Origin: Trichinella spiralis
Lineage: Eukaryota > Nematoda > Enoplea > Trichinellida > Trichinellidae
Assembly: GCA_000181795.3 (NCBI GenBank)
Contig: CM012955.1
Location: 2,985,193-3,049,192, forward strand
Length of the DNA: 64,000 bases
Direction of reading: 5' to 3'
Part shown: piece after piece, positions 1 to 12,600 of the stretch
Layout: each line of letters starts with the position of its first letter
How positions within the stretch are numbered: position 1 is the stretch's first letter
Notes under the pieces: generated by a model
Seen by the model: the letters and a program-made list of their open reading frames with translations, nothing else
Told to the model about the DNA's origin: nothing
Database searches by the model: none
Made by a program: the position numbers and the translations under genes

Positions 1-50
1 ATAAGCGAATTTTGTTTTAGCGTAATTTTAATGTGTGGTCTGTTTTATAG

Positions 51-2456
51 CCTTTGTGATGAGCATAAAATGGCGTTGGTGGAAATAGTGTTAGCTGAAG
101 AAAGAGCTGCTAAATTGGAAGAAGGGGGATATGCGGATGGAAGAAAGTTTCGTGCGTTTTTGCGTAGGCTGAAATTACCCACTTACAGCAGCGGATACGG
201 AAGTAAGGAAATAATTTATTAAGGCAGCTGTAAGTTGGTTATATGCTAAAATAGGTATTATTTTCGCTAATTATATTTGTGAATCAATTTATTATTTAAG
301 TATTAAAGATTATAAATAAATAATAACTGTGACTGTGGATAAATAAATTTATTTGTTTATTGTGTTGCAGCTAATTTTGACGATTCGTTCAGTACCGATT
401 CGGATTCGGAGACTGAAGATGGGGTTTCCAAATGCGCTACGCCAGATTACGATTATAGTTCTGTCCTTGATGATAATGAACCATTGAGGTGAGCGCATGT
501 TTTCAATTGTATTTTATTTGTTTTGGGTTGTTGGGATAGATATCATATTTATCAGTTTTTGGTTTTACTGTTGTACTGTTGTTTGTTCATTTTCACATCG
601 ATTCTGTTGTAATTGAAAAAATGCAGCTGTCTTGGAATTGCAAATGTGAAAAAATTGATACGAATTATCCATGATGAGAAAGGCACGAAAAGGAATCGGT
701 TGATGGACTATCTGGAAATAGCGCTACTGGCAGAGCAGCAGAGAAAAGAAGCGCAAAAACAATCTGCAGGTCCGATTTCAATTATTAATTCGATATTGTT
801 GAAATAGTGTTGATTGAATTTTTCTATTTTAGACAGAACTCCAGTTGAAGATGATGAGTGGGAGGTATTGGTGATTTCAGACGATTCAGTTGATGGTGAT
901 GATGTTGATGATGATGATGATTCGAAACCTGATAAGGATTTCGAACCCAATGAATTGTCTGTTCAAGGGAATGAAAATGTTGAAATTTGTTCTTCGTTTG
1001 GTGAGAATAATTTGCCACAACAGAGGTTGGTTGATTGACATGTATTTTATTTCATCATTGCCTTAAAGTTATTATTCTTTTTTATATTTGCGTTTGTTTC
1101 GCTGCATGAAGTTGTGTTCATTTTCATTTAGAAACGACACTGAATTTGAATCATCTTCAACAACATCCTGTGGCACGACTGCTTTGCCTCACGTAAATTT
1201 CTCTGGGACAGGTGCTTATAAATTATTTATAAAATGAAGACATTCATTAATGTGGAAGTTGCTTTTCAGATTCGTTTGCAGATAAAAATGAGAACCTCTC
1301 AGAAAAGTGCGTACAGCCCAATTATGCAGGTTCGCTTTTTTTCAATGAACTGTACGGTTCTGATCAGTTTATTCATCCAGATCTTCATCCTGAAATGGAG
1401 CAGGTAAATTTCAGTTGTCCAATTAGATGATGATTTCAGAAAGACAAATATTAATAATGATTTTTATCTTGCGAAAATTGCTGTCATGCGTAATTTTTAA
1501 GCATTTCCCAGTTTTATTGCATTTTGTAAAGCGAAATGTTGCGCGATTCATTTTGATATTTATGCGATATAGTGGAATAATAATAATTTCAACATTTCCA
1601 ATTTGTTCGCTGTATTTGAAGGCTGATTACGTGGGTACTTTTGCGGGCAAGCGAACATCGCAACCGTTGTTGTCGTTGATCGGAAGAAAAAGAATCCCAC
1701 CGCTCGACTGGAATACTTACTACCGCCACGCTAAGAGGCTGGTAAGGAAAAATCAGAGTATCTTCGTGGTATATGTATTGATGTATTTTTGTAGAAATGA
1801 TTTTTCATTAACTGAAAGGCAGGAAATATTTACTGTCAGAAATATTATGGCTAGATGTGAAATAGGTTGAAAGGGATGATAATTTTTGATTTCTAATTTA
1901 GAAAATCATAAAAAATGACATCGATGATTGTATAAAGAAGCTGCTTGCTTTGAGACAAGAATGTGTAGAGAAGTTCATTTTTGAAGAATTAACCCGCGGT
2001 GGTGGTGATGGTGGCGGTTTTGGTCTTGGTGGTGATAATGTGAACTGTGGAACTACAGTATGTGATAATTGAAATTAAACTGAACATATGTATTTTACTT
2101 CAGTGATGTGTTGTTTATCTTCAGCAGAGTGGTAGAAATGCAAGATCATTTTTGAGCGACAAATTTCAATCAAATCGAATTGTAATTTTCAAAAAAAAAA
2201 TTTTACAGCTTGGTTTTCTTTTAAATTGATTTGCTGTGCTTCTTTTAGGGGTCATTGATTGTTCGAGCAGTCTCTTGTTTGGTGGAAGATTATTTGGTAA
2301 CTTTTAATGTAATTTTTGATTGTTTTTTGACATTTTTCTATTTTTCTCTATTTTTAGGAACCACTTTTTGAAATACGAGCTCTGAACGGTGACGTTTTTA
2401 AGTCCATTGTTCTCGATCTTGTGCAATTTTTAATGCGCCGTTATGAAGAGTTGTAA
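51..2456 (+). CDS. Unrecognised acidic protein, 3' part of gene (11 exons)
   Basis: I do not recognise this protein. Exons 51-202, 371-488, 627-769, 833-1025, 1132-1211, 1270-1403, 1622-1741, 1902-2057, 2125-2181, 2249-2296 and 2358-2456 join in one frame and end at TAA, giving 432 residues. The first exon follows an acceptor (TTTTATAG) and starts mid-codon, so an upstream exon probably lies outside the window; the first in-frame ATG is at 70. The N-terminal part is Leu/Glu-rich (ALVEIVLAEERAAKLEEGG). A hydrophobic core followed by an acidic run (EVLVISDDS, then Asp-rich) looks like a SUMO-interacting motif. The middle is basic (GRKRIPPLDW), followed by a Gly-rich stretch and a helical C-terminus ending RRYEEL. 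The SIM-like motif hints at a nuclear role, but that is inference. The exon structure is well supported; the function is unknown. Confidence 0.75.
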
Positions 2457-2628
2457 TTTTTTGAATGTTTGTTCCACGAGTGTGCATTTCGATAGTTCAT
2501 CACAGTCACAGTGAGCATTTTTGAAAATTTTCCAATATCTATCTAGTACATGAGAAAGTAATTACGACTTATAAGTTTTTTTTGGCGTTGTTTGGCGCTA
2601 ATTTTTGTCTGTTATTCATTGGGTCTGG

Positions 2629-3169
2629 ATGAATGATGGTGGAGGTGAATTGAGTAAACTGCTGGTGAGTTGCTTTGGACGTTGTTTTCCGTGCCGCGTT
2701 TATTTATTTGATTGATACAGTTTTACAAATTTGAGAATTTTAGTATGACAGTGATCAAATGGGCATTTTATTTTGAAAGCTTCAATATAAATTGAAGTCG
2801 TACAGTTGCAATTGTGGGGAAGTTAATATTTTGTAGGCGTTTTATAGTGGGAAAGAACAATTGGAGACGTGTTATTCAATTGATCATTGCAGACTGACTG
2901 TATTGATTGATATTGATGCCCGTTGTCCAAACCTGGAACAGTATTTTGAACAGTTTATTCAACGTGCAATGGTTGAAATTCACGACGTTACGAAATCGTA
3001 TTCAACAAGCAATAAAAATGAATTATTACAAGATATCATAGAAGATGTTTCAGCGTCGATGTTGGATGAGGTTTGCATAATTTCACGACAAATTTTTTGT
3101 TAACAATTAATGATGATTTTTTTGATCATTTTGAATCTTAAGCAGCAACAACAATATCATGTCCATTGA
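2629..3169 (+). CDS. Small unrecognised protein (98 aa, 3 exons)
   Basis: Exons 2629-2664, 2837-3070 and about 3143-3169 join in phase 0. The protein begins MNDGGGELSKLL and ends QQYHVH. The first donor is a strong CTG|GTGAGT, and the acceptor before exon 2 is TTTTGTAG. The product is acidic and predicted helical, with no signal peptide or membrane segment and no motif I can name. It starts 173 bases after the stop of the preceding gene on the same strand, so it could be a close downstream neighbour or, less likely, an alternative 3' end of that gene. The last exon is short and its acceptor (TTAAG or GCAG) is ambiguous by one codon. Confidence 0.55.
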
Positions 3170-3476
3170 AATATTACTTGACATTGCTGTGAATTTGAAC
3201 ATGGGGAATGTAATTTTTTTTTAATTGATAAGTAAAAGAATTGATGAAGAAGTTATTAATTTAATATTGAAATGGTATACTTATAAGTACGGTATACTTT
3301 AAAATGCACTCAAGCAATGTTAAGTATTTTAAAGGGTTAGATTAAACAATTGAAAGCTTTAAAATACACGTGTAATAAGTTAATAAAATGAGCGGTCAGA
3401 TTTAAAGTGAGTTCAGTTTGGTAAAAAGTTTCTCGCGAATCGGTATTAAACGCTTCTGTCTCCATTGACATCACTG

Positions 3477-4659
3477 ATGGGCAGAAATAAGCAATCATTG
3501 TCAGCAAATTCAAATTCACTAAGCGAATTGCGAATGATGGTCAAGACTCAGAAATGGTCAGTGCAGAGTGAATTGGGAAGCGGCGTCTCAGGTGGTGTTT
3601 TCTCAATAAAAATGGGACATCTGTTTCGTAAAAAGACCTATGCATTGAAGGTAAGCAGTCGAACATTGCCTCACTAAGATGCAAATAAATTAAATAATAA
3701 TTCTTTTATATAAGTAAAATAAGCCATGTTTGATTTATCATATATATATATATATATATATTGTAATGTTTTTTATTAAATGTTAAACATTTCCATCTTC
3801 TGCTATTACACACACCAATGCGCTAGAATATTTGACGCAATTGTACATTGTTTGTTTTGAAAAAATTGAAATAAATGTATTAATTTAGGTTATTACAGAC
3901 AAGAAAATGTACGAAAAGGAACGAGATGCTTTGAAGGAATTGAAGAATATTTCTCATTTTCCTCAGATGATTCAGTGCGGATCAGGAATGAAATATCATT
4001 TTATTGTGATGAACATTCAGTTGTGCGATGTGAAGAAAATGTTGAGTTTGATGAAAGAGAAGAAATTCAGTATTACAACGGCTACAAAAGTGTTCAAAGA
4101 GTGTGTTGAAGCGTTGTGGGTGATGCATGAGAAAGGTCTGTTGCATCGGGATGTGAAGCCCGCGAATATTTTGATCAGCTTGGACGGCAAGCGAGTTCTG
4201 CTCGCCGACTTCAGCCACAGCACTAAGTATTTGCCAGGCGAACGTGAAAGCTTCACGTCACGATTCGTTGGAACGCCCCTTTACGCTTCGTTGAATGTTC
4301 ATTATTGTTATCAAGCAGCTCCAAGGGACGATCTGATATCGCTGTTCTACAGTGCCGTGGATATGCTCGGTCTGTTGCCGTGGATTCATTGCAATAATAA
4401 AATGGAAATAGTCTGGAAAAAGCAGCATCAGCTGAATTTTCTCAGAGCCTTGCCGTTCAATTATCAGCAAATTTATTTCTATTTGTCCAGCTTAGCACAA
4501 CACAAGTGTCCACGTTATGATTACCTGATTTCACAATTGGATGCTGTAATTGAGAGACACTCTTCTTCTACGGTGAATTTCAGTTATGATTGGCAAAAGC
4601 AAGATGTGGCGATTGAAGAATGCGGAAAAGAAATTTTGAAAAAAATGAAAAAACACTGA
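3477..4659 (+). CDS. Casein kinase 1-family protein kinase (2 exons)
   Basis: Exons 3477-3650 and 3889-4659 give a 314-residue kinase; the first in-frame ATG is at 3477. The glycine loop reads LGSGVSGGVF, and the ATP-binding lysine is in TYALKV, just at the intron. The catalytic loop is HRDVKPANILI. The metal-binding motif reads DFS rather than DFG. The motif APRDDLISLFYSAVDML followed by LPW matches the CK1 signature (RRDDLESLGY...LPW) and identifies the CK1 superfamily. Length is typical of a stand-alone CK1 domain. Nematodes carry large expansions of divergent CK1/TTBK-like kinases, and this protein looks like one of those. Because Lys, HRD Asp and DFS Asp are kept, it is probably active. 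The intron contains a short (TA)n tract. Confidence 0.88.
3739..3762. repeat. (TA)n microsatellite
   Basis: Short perfect TA dinucleotide tract inside the single intron of the CK1-like kinase gene. Confidence 0.9.
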
Positions 4660-5430
4660 CCGTTTGGTTAGTGGAAATGGATGTTCTCTTTGCTGTTCGT
4701 ACTTTTTTACCTTCAATGAGACGGCAACTGTTATCATAATTTATTAATTAACAATAATTCTACCCATCCGTTCTGGATCATTTTGGCTGAGAATTTATTT
4801 TCACTTTTAATGTTTACGAAAATTCAAAATGCATTCCATTTTTGTCATCATCATGTATTAATTAATTAATTTATTTATTTATTTATAATATAGAGTGCTC
4901 TTGTTTTTATTGAATAATGTAGTGAATTTCAATTTAATACAATTTCGATTTAGTGAAAAATTAGAAATACTTCCGTCTTCTGTATTCAGTGTTCTTTTTC
5001 CATCTGAGCGACTTGGCTTCAAGTGAGATCATATTACTGTTGCTGATTTCATTCAATTATTAATTATGAAATGAATAACATGGAAAATAAACTAATATTC
5101 ATGACAATGCTGAGTGTTGGATATTTTTTGTAAAAAAATATTTATGCTTCAATACGCACGTGTATTATTTGCAAATTAGAAATTATCGCTGCTCTTGATT
5201 AATGATTAGTTGAAATCGACAATATGCAAATTTATATGCGAGTAGTATTTGTTTGCTTTGGTGCTTCATTTCAAATAATTGTTGCCTGACGGTGTGCGGC
5301 TACTGAAGAATGGCCATTTTACTGATAATAAGTTCGATGAAGATCTACAGAGCAGAATTGTTGTTGTTGTTTTTTTTCTGATTTTTATTGTTATTTCTTG
5401 AAAATGATTCATCATCATAATTTACTACAG
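4660..5430. other. AT-rich intergenic stretch
   Basis: This lies downstream of the kinase gene. It contains TTTATTTATT and TTAATTAATTAAT-type runs and no coding exon that I can support. Confidence 0.6.
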
Positions 5431-5445
5431 TTACACGAAAAGAAG

Positions 5446-8400
5446 ATGAACTTCAACGAGCAGAAGACGTCGATTTGGATAAGGTGAACTTATTTTCCAT
5501 TATATCGTAATTGCTTAAAAATATAACAGCGCATACATATCTGTTCTGTAGTTTGTTAAAATCACTTATTAATACGTTCAACTAAACGACTGATTGTGGT
5601 TGATTGGAAATTTGTTTTAGGTGTTCAATGATTAATTACAGTAGTCTATTCTAAATGGGGCGTATGTAAGATGTTCTAGTGATATAGATTAATGGCCATT
5701 TTAATTTAAATTTTTAATGTTATTTTGTCGAAAAAATGTTGAAAGTTGTTTTTAGAAAGAACGTAATTCAGAGTTAAGATTTAGTACGGTTAGGTTAGGT
5801 CGAATAACGAACGCTACGTGAAGTTGTTTTTCGTTTATGCAAAGTATTGTCTCTTTTTAAACGCTTGTGTTACCAACAACAGAGCGTTTGTTTACTTGAC
5901 TGACGTGCAAGCAGAAGCGATAGATTACCACCACTTTGTGAATTTTATTTATAATTGTTACAGTACTTTCAAAATGATAATAAAGTTTAAATCAGAAGAA
6001 ACTGAACAAATTATCTATGAAGGTGGAATTTAAATAATAATAATAATAATTTGAACAGAGATATTAAATAGCAGCATAATACAATCGATAATTCTAATTA
6101 AAATCAACTTATATTAATTAATGTAATTAATTTTACTTCAAACTGTTCAAACATGTCTATTTGTTTATGTTTGCTTTTATTTCTTTCAATGTAACTGCTC
6201 TGTACATTATTTCTATAATTTTTGTATTTTCAAACCCTTGAAAACGAGAATGGAAAAGAAAGAAAAGAATTGTAGCACTTCGTATAAAAATACGAACATA
6301 CAGAAATACCAAACATTAGTACTTTATTATTATTTTTGTAGCTTAGGAAAATACATACATAATTTTGATGAAAACTGCGGCATATAATTAATTTTAACTG
6401 TGCAATAAGGCTTTCTGATATTGCTGCATGTCGATAGCTGGGTAGCAAACGCCGACTGCTCTGAACCACATTCCACTCAACAACATTCATCTATACTAAT
6501 TCGAACAGTGTTAAAAATGGAAAATGCTCTCAAACGTTTAGAAAATACTTAAAATTTATTTCAGAAAAAAAAACAATAAGAATTGATATTATGTTTCTTG
6601 TTCGTAAATGCAGATGTATTTATTTTGAATTCAATAAACATCAAAACACGGGGTGATTATAGAACATACGATGATACGATATATATATGTATAATAACAA
6701 CACGTATCGAAAATCACAGAATCATAGGAACTGTTTGAAGAGGAAGAAATTAATGGGATAACGAACGTTTCTGACTATCGTCAGTTGCTTCTTGGTCTTC
6801 TTCCGCTTGAAAATGTAGCGGTAGCGCTTCAATTACTGCACTTATCGGATGCGATCAAACATCGCAGTTTCTTCCAAGAAAAAATCGCATCTATACGCTT
6901 TGCCAATCAAGTATTGCACAATGCTTGTATTCTTTGTTGCCTTTTGAAATTCACCACCGATGAATGAAGTATTCATTAAAACCAACAAGCTTCACCAAAA
7001 CAGCTATGTCTTCGAAGCTGTGGAGAACCATGTTCTTAGCTGACGTTTGTTGGAAGCTATGGAGAACCGTGTTCTTAGCTGACGTTTGTCGGAAGACGTT
7101 GGAGAATTCTTCTTCTTCTTCTGTGGCAAGTTCGAGTCCGAGCTTTTCATATACAATTTTTTGATAAATTCATCAGAAGTTCCTTCTGTGCATTCATATA
7201 CATCAAGTTCATCGTCAATGGCAGCGTAGTCTTGCGCATTTATTACATCGTCAGTAACGAGATGACGTTCTGAAACGGCCGTGTGTAGGGTAACCAATTC
7301 ATTTATGCAAACGACGTTGTCATCCTGTTCAGGAATCGGATCTTCAGCGCTGCTTATGCCTGAGAGTTGGAAACATTTTATAATTACTTCTGCATCAACT
7401 TGATTCCACGACTGGCTGATCCAGCGAACTGCATCGAGAACGGTAATGCGGGAAGAAAATTTATACGCATGTTTACATGTTTCCGCATTCACCAAAAGAC
7501 TTTGAAGTAGGTGCGAGCAATATTTACACTTGAACTGTCGTAAGACACCAAGATCCATCGATTGCCAACATCGGACGTGGACTTCGCTGGCAAAAATTCT
7601 TTGACAGTTCCACATTCAGATGACTGGGCGCATTATCTAGCAAAACTAATAAAACCATTCTGTGTTGTCGACGCATGGCAGCATTGACTACTTTCAACCA
7701 TTCTACAAAAATCTCTGCAGTCGTCTACGCACTTTTGTTGTATTTCCACGTCACAGGCAGTTTAGACAAATCAACTCGAGCATGCCTGAATGCACGTGAT
7801 CAACTCGACGTTGAAGAATTGATCAATTTAGCCAGGTTTACAGGTTTCACTGTATTGAATACCATTGTAGTACCAACAAATATCACCATTTTTCCATTTT
7901 ACTCGGAACCAACCATCTATCTCTATAAAAGCAAGAAACCTTCTGCTTGATTAAAATCTTTTATGTTTACAGTAATGCTTTAATACCTACTTGCGTTGCT
8001 ACTAATTTCTTCTACTGTAGTCAACTGGGCAAAGTCGGCACTGCGAATCAAAGACCGTGTCAGGATGTAGACATGTTGCTATGCTTTCAGTGCGGTACTT
8101 TCCTTCATCCAATTACTAAACTAAAATACAATTCAATATAAAATGCTTCAATAACTGTTCAGTCAGTGTAAATTTACATGAAATTCAAAAAATATCTCTT
8201 TAAAACGTAAAAAAACAAAGCATAGAAAATATTTCTGAAAAGTAAATTCAAAGAAAAACTGAAAAAAGCAATAATTTATCATTCAGAAAATGACCAAAAT
8301 TATCAAAATTAAAGAAACTGAATATTGTAAATTTACTAAAACGTTTAAGCAGGCAGGCATGAATTTGTTGAACAATTTTATAAAATGGACAAATTTACAA

Positions 8401-9571
8401 AGGGAATAAGATGTTCGAAAAAAATTCTTACGTCGAGGTTTCTGCCCACACATCCATGTGGACAATCGCAAATGTATACGCCGTCGTGTTGGACAGGACA
8501 TTCGCCATGCTGTTTGGGTTCTGAGATTGATACGTCCTGCTACCAAAAGCATGGGTATATATATATATATATTGTAGTGCGTAGTTAGTATAGTTGAAAT
8601 TTCTGCATATGATATTCCATCGGGAACATTATCTTCCATATATAGAAATATGATGACTTTTAACATGCTCATCCAATATCCAGCGTACTTGATCGACGGT
8701 TACTCATCATCTGGATAGGAAATAAAAGACGCAAATAGGACGTAATTTTGACATGATATGCTTCGCCCATCAAAATATGGAACCACAGCACCCATATAAT
8801 ATGACTTTCAATAAATTCCCTATTTAATCAAAATAGGGATTCCACTTGCAGCAGCGGTCGGAGTCAACGCATCTTCAACAAGAAAATGCACCGACTGACT
8901 GCTGGCAACAAATTTCAACTATAAATACTTCCAGGAAGTGACCTACATTTGAGAAAATCAATATCAAATTTCTATTGGTCGGTTTTGAAATGTTCGAGGG
9001 ATTTTCAAGAAATGCCACTGCTTCGTGGCACAATTGATGAACAAATTGTTCGGATGAAAGCTTTCAAATTTTTCAACAGCAAGCTTCAGAAATGGAAATA
9101 AAAATATTAAATAAAAAAAAATTTAGGGTGTAAACTTCAGAGCTCGAAAACGCAATAGTTCGACGATTTTCTTTGAGAGGTGTTGAATTTTACCAGCATG
9201 GTCGATAAAGCAATTTATCATGATTAGCTTTTTAAATGTTATTTCTGATTTCGCTGCTGCTGAGTAAAATCCACGCGTAACACCATATTATTATTATTAT
9301 TATTATGTTTTAGGGAATATTCAAATTGCTCACATGCTTTAATAGATGAACATATTTATGATTTGTCCTGCGTCCATGCTGTTATTATTGTTTCGGGTGT
9401 TTGCTATACGGCGACGATTTTTAAACAAACGCTAGATGCAGCATTATTTTTTGTCAGCTAACAGTCTTGCTAATCAATGCGCAAATGCGCCGTGAAGCAA
9501 ATGCATTGCCATGCGCGTGATCACATTGATGGATGAAAAGAAATTTAGAACATTTTTGCGCATCTCATTAA

Positions 9572-9609
<38 letters not shown>

Positions 9610-12600
9610 TGCTGGTGAATTCGTATAAGCGAAAAAATTTTGAAATATTTGTTGTATTCAAATGAAAAATGGCAGATTCGACATTGCATCAGTGGGACTA
9701 TTTGCTTACAGATTTTTTGAAAAAATCTTGCATGTTATTTTTGGAGTAATGCAAATTGTAACACGGTTTTCCTGGTTCTGTTCTATATTATTTGATTAGA
9801 TGATAGATGACTGTAGAGAAGAAAACATGCATAAGCGTAATGCAAACAACGGCGACAGTCACATGACTGTAAATTTTTGAACAACTAAAATAGCTTAATT
9901 TGTGAAATGCAAATAGTGAAACAAATTGTTATTTTTAACTGTTTGTTTATAAAATTTGTAAAAGCTCTCCGGTTTTTTGCATAATACAGAAGCTCAGTTG
10001 TAATTATAAGCAGAGTTTATTTTGAAAAAATTGCCAAATTTTTACAGTGTTCATTTATTTATTTGTTTTTTCTGAGTAATCATGCACTTATACCTGTTCT
10101 TCAATAATGTACAGTATTCTCCAACATTTATAGATAAAGTTATTGCAGCTGGCTGGTGTTGGTGTTTGCGCAATCTTGGAAAATTGTTATGTCTTTCACG
10201 AAAGTAAGTTATAAATATTTCATGTCTGCTGTTTGTAAATATCGTAAATGTGTTGGCTTTTAAATAAATAAAGAACATTATGCTTTCTTCATGTGTGTTA
10301 TTTTTTATCATGAAAATTGTTTTTTATGGACAGGTTTTTGCAACGTAAAACTGTTTAGAAAATTAGCAATTGCAGATGACATTTTCTGAGCTGTTTTATT
10401 GCACATGCTATCACTTTTCAGAACTTTCATACTTGGTACAATTATAATTAATAATGTAATAATGATGGTATAATTTTTTAGTTTTATTTATTTTTTTTGT
10501 CAGTATGTCATGTAATGAGGTTCACAATGGAAAAAGGAATGTTTTAAATAGAATAAATAATTTTTGAAATTTTTATTTAACATTCTTTTGATTTCAGTTG
10601 CATATATTTTTTCATAATAATATATGAATGTATGATTAAATTTTGACTGTTTGTTGTAGAAAACGATTTCAATTTTCACTCACAAGTAACGCTGTTTTAA
10701 TTTCACATTTTTAATCATTGAACTTGCCTATTGCTAGTATGAATATGATTGACTTCACTGCTGCCTGTTAAAAGTAAATAGTCAAACGGTTTATTGATAA
10801 GTAACGTGCTGTTATCGTCGCTTCTTATTTACTTCTAGATTGCAATGTACTTCTGTGCTTACGTCTCGGGTTAAAAAGTCACATTCGTTTATTATTGACT
10901 TATTAATATTTAATTTGACATTACGACAGAAATATTAGATTTTGTTAATGTTTAAAACTGTGGAATGTTGAATAGTAAAAGTTTTCAGATATTGTGCAAT
11001 TTAATATGTGCAGGCTTTGTTTCATAATTTTTAAAACATCACAATTTTGCATATATGTATATTATTACATAATTTATAGTTAATTATATTTAATTAAATC
11101 CTACGTATTTTGCATTAGATGCATATAGTATTAGAAGGTTGTTTAGTGTAATATTATGTATGATTTTTGGGCAAATAATTAGTGATCAGGGTTGTGTTAT
11201 ATCATATATTTTTTTCAACAGCTGGCATTGAGAATTTTTAATTAATCACTTCATTAATTGATGTAGTTTTGATCAGTTTAATCAGTTTCAGTAACTTTCA
11301 AGAAATGTAAATTTTTTGTTTCATCTGACGTATTTTCACGTTTCATTTGTTAACATTTGCTTGCATGTATTCTTGCATACGATTTTTTTATAACTTATTC
11401 TTTTATTTAAAAATGAAAATAAAAATTGCATCTCACTCCCATTTTTTTCTTCATTTTTGCTTTAATGCAGCAGTTGGGGGAATGATTAAACGCAAATCAG
11501 GTTTGAATTTAAGAAATGTTCAGCAACATGTTGTGTGGAATTATTGTAATTCATTTTGTTCTGTTCAATATGGCTAAATATGTTTGATTTATTTGAAAAT
11601 TTGAAATTGTAATTTATTGCGAACTGGTGTTTTTAAATAAAAATTTCCATTACGTGTTGCGCAAATGAATTTCGCGACGAAGCAGTGATTATTTTCTCTG
11701 TGAATGGTCTTTAAAGAAGTAACAGCTGTACGTTTTCAAGTGGTTTAATTATTTGATGACTGACAACTCTTTCAATCAAGAAACTTAAAATGATGTTTCA
11801 AATGGAACATCGATTGCGAAAGGAAAAACATCGTCTTGGGTTAACCATATGTAAAGCGCTTCATGTAGAGCTATTTCAGTTATTTTTGCGGCTAGTGGGA
11901 TGTTTTTTTTTATAAAATCAAGTTTTAACAAATGATATGTTATGTGAAGTGATAATTTTGTCGGTAATAGTGTCGCTTAATCATTTATTTTCTAGTTTAC
12001 AAATCACGATAAGCACTTTATTTAGTGCAGTAGGTAAATTGCTGTGATTTATCGAATTAATACAAAAAGCACAGTATAATTTAAATATTTTATTGTTGTT
12101 TGCAACAAGCAGCGTGTTTCAATGACTACTAATGCAGTTTTTGAAAATTTTTAAATAGTTGTGTATAGCATTGATTGTATTATGTATTATATATATTATG
12201 TAGATTATATATATTATTTAGTGTAAAATGAAATTTAATGAATAAAATTGCAGTTTTTTTGTGTAAAAAATGTAATTTTAAATTATTTTTGCTTCGAAAT
12301 GATTGGCCTAATTTTGAAAAAATTGTTGAATTGACCTTGATTGTTCATTTCCGAAGCAAGGTTAGTTACAGTAATCTTATTGTTTTTGTTGTCCTTGCTG
12401 ACGGTGACCGCTGATTTTTGGTCGCTCTGTATGCACTTTACTTTAGCCTTTTTGAGCATAAGTTTACATCTTTTGCATGATTTTATTTTTTTTTGTTTTA
12501 AAAAAGTTATATATGTTCACATTTCATATGGTAATGAATATTTCAATTTTTCCCACGCTGGACGAATGCAAACTATTGGCCTGCTGGATTGAGCGAGTTG

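Noticed and set aside
7675-8141. Plus-strand ORFs over the transposase
   Set aside because: Shadows of the minus-strand Tigger relic.
8283-8672. 129-codon minus-strand ORF with a TA-repeat core
   Set aside because: Contains a (TA)n-derived IYIYIY segment and no conserved motif; not clearly part of the Tigger element.
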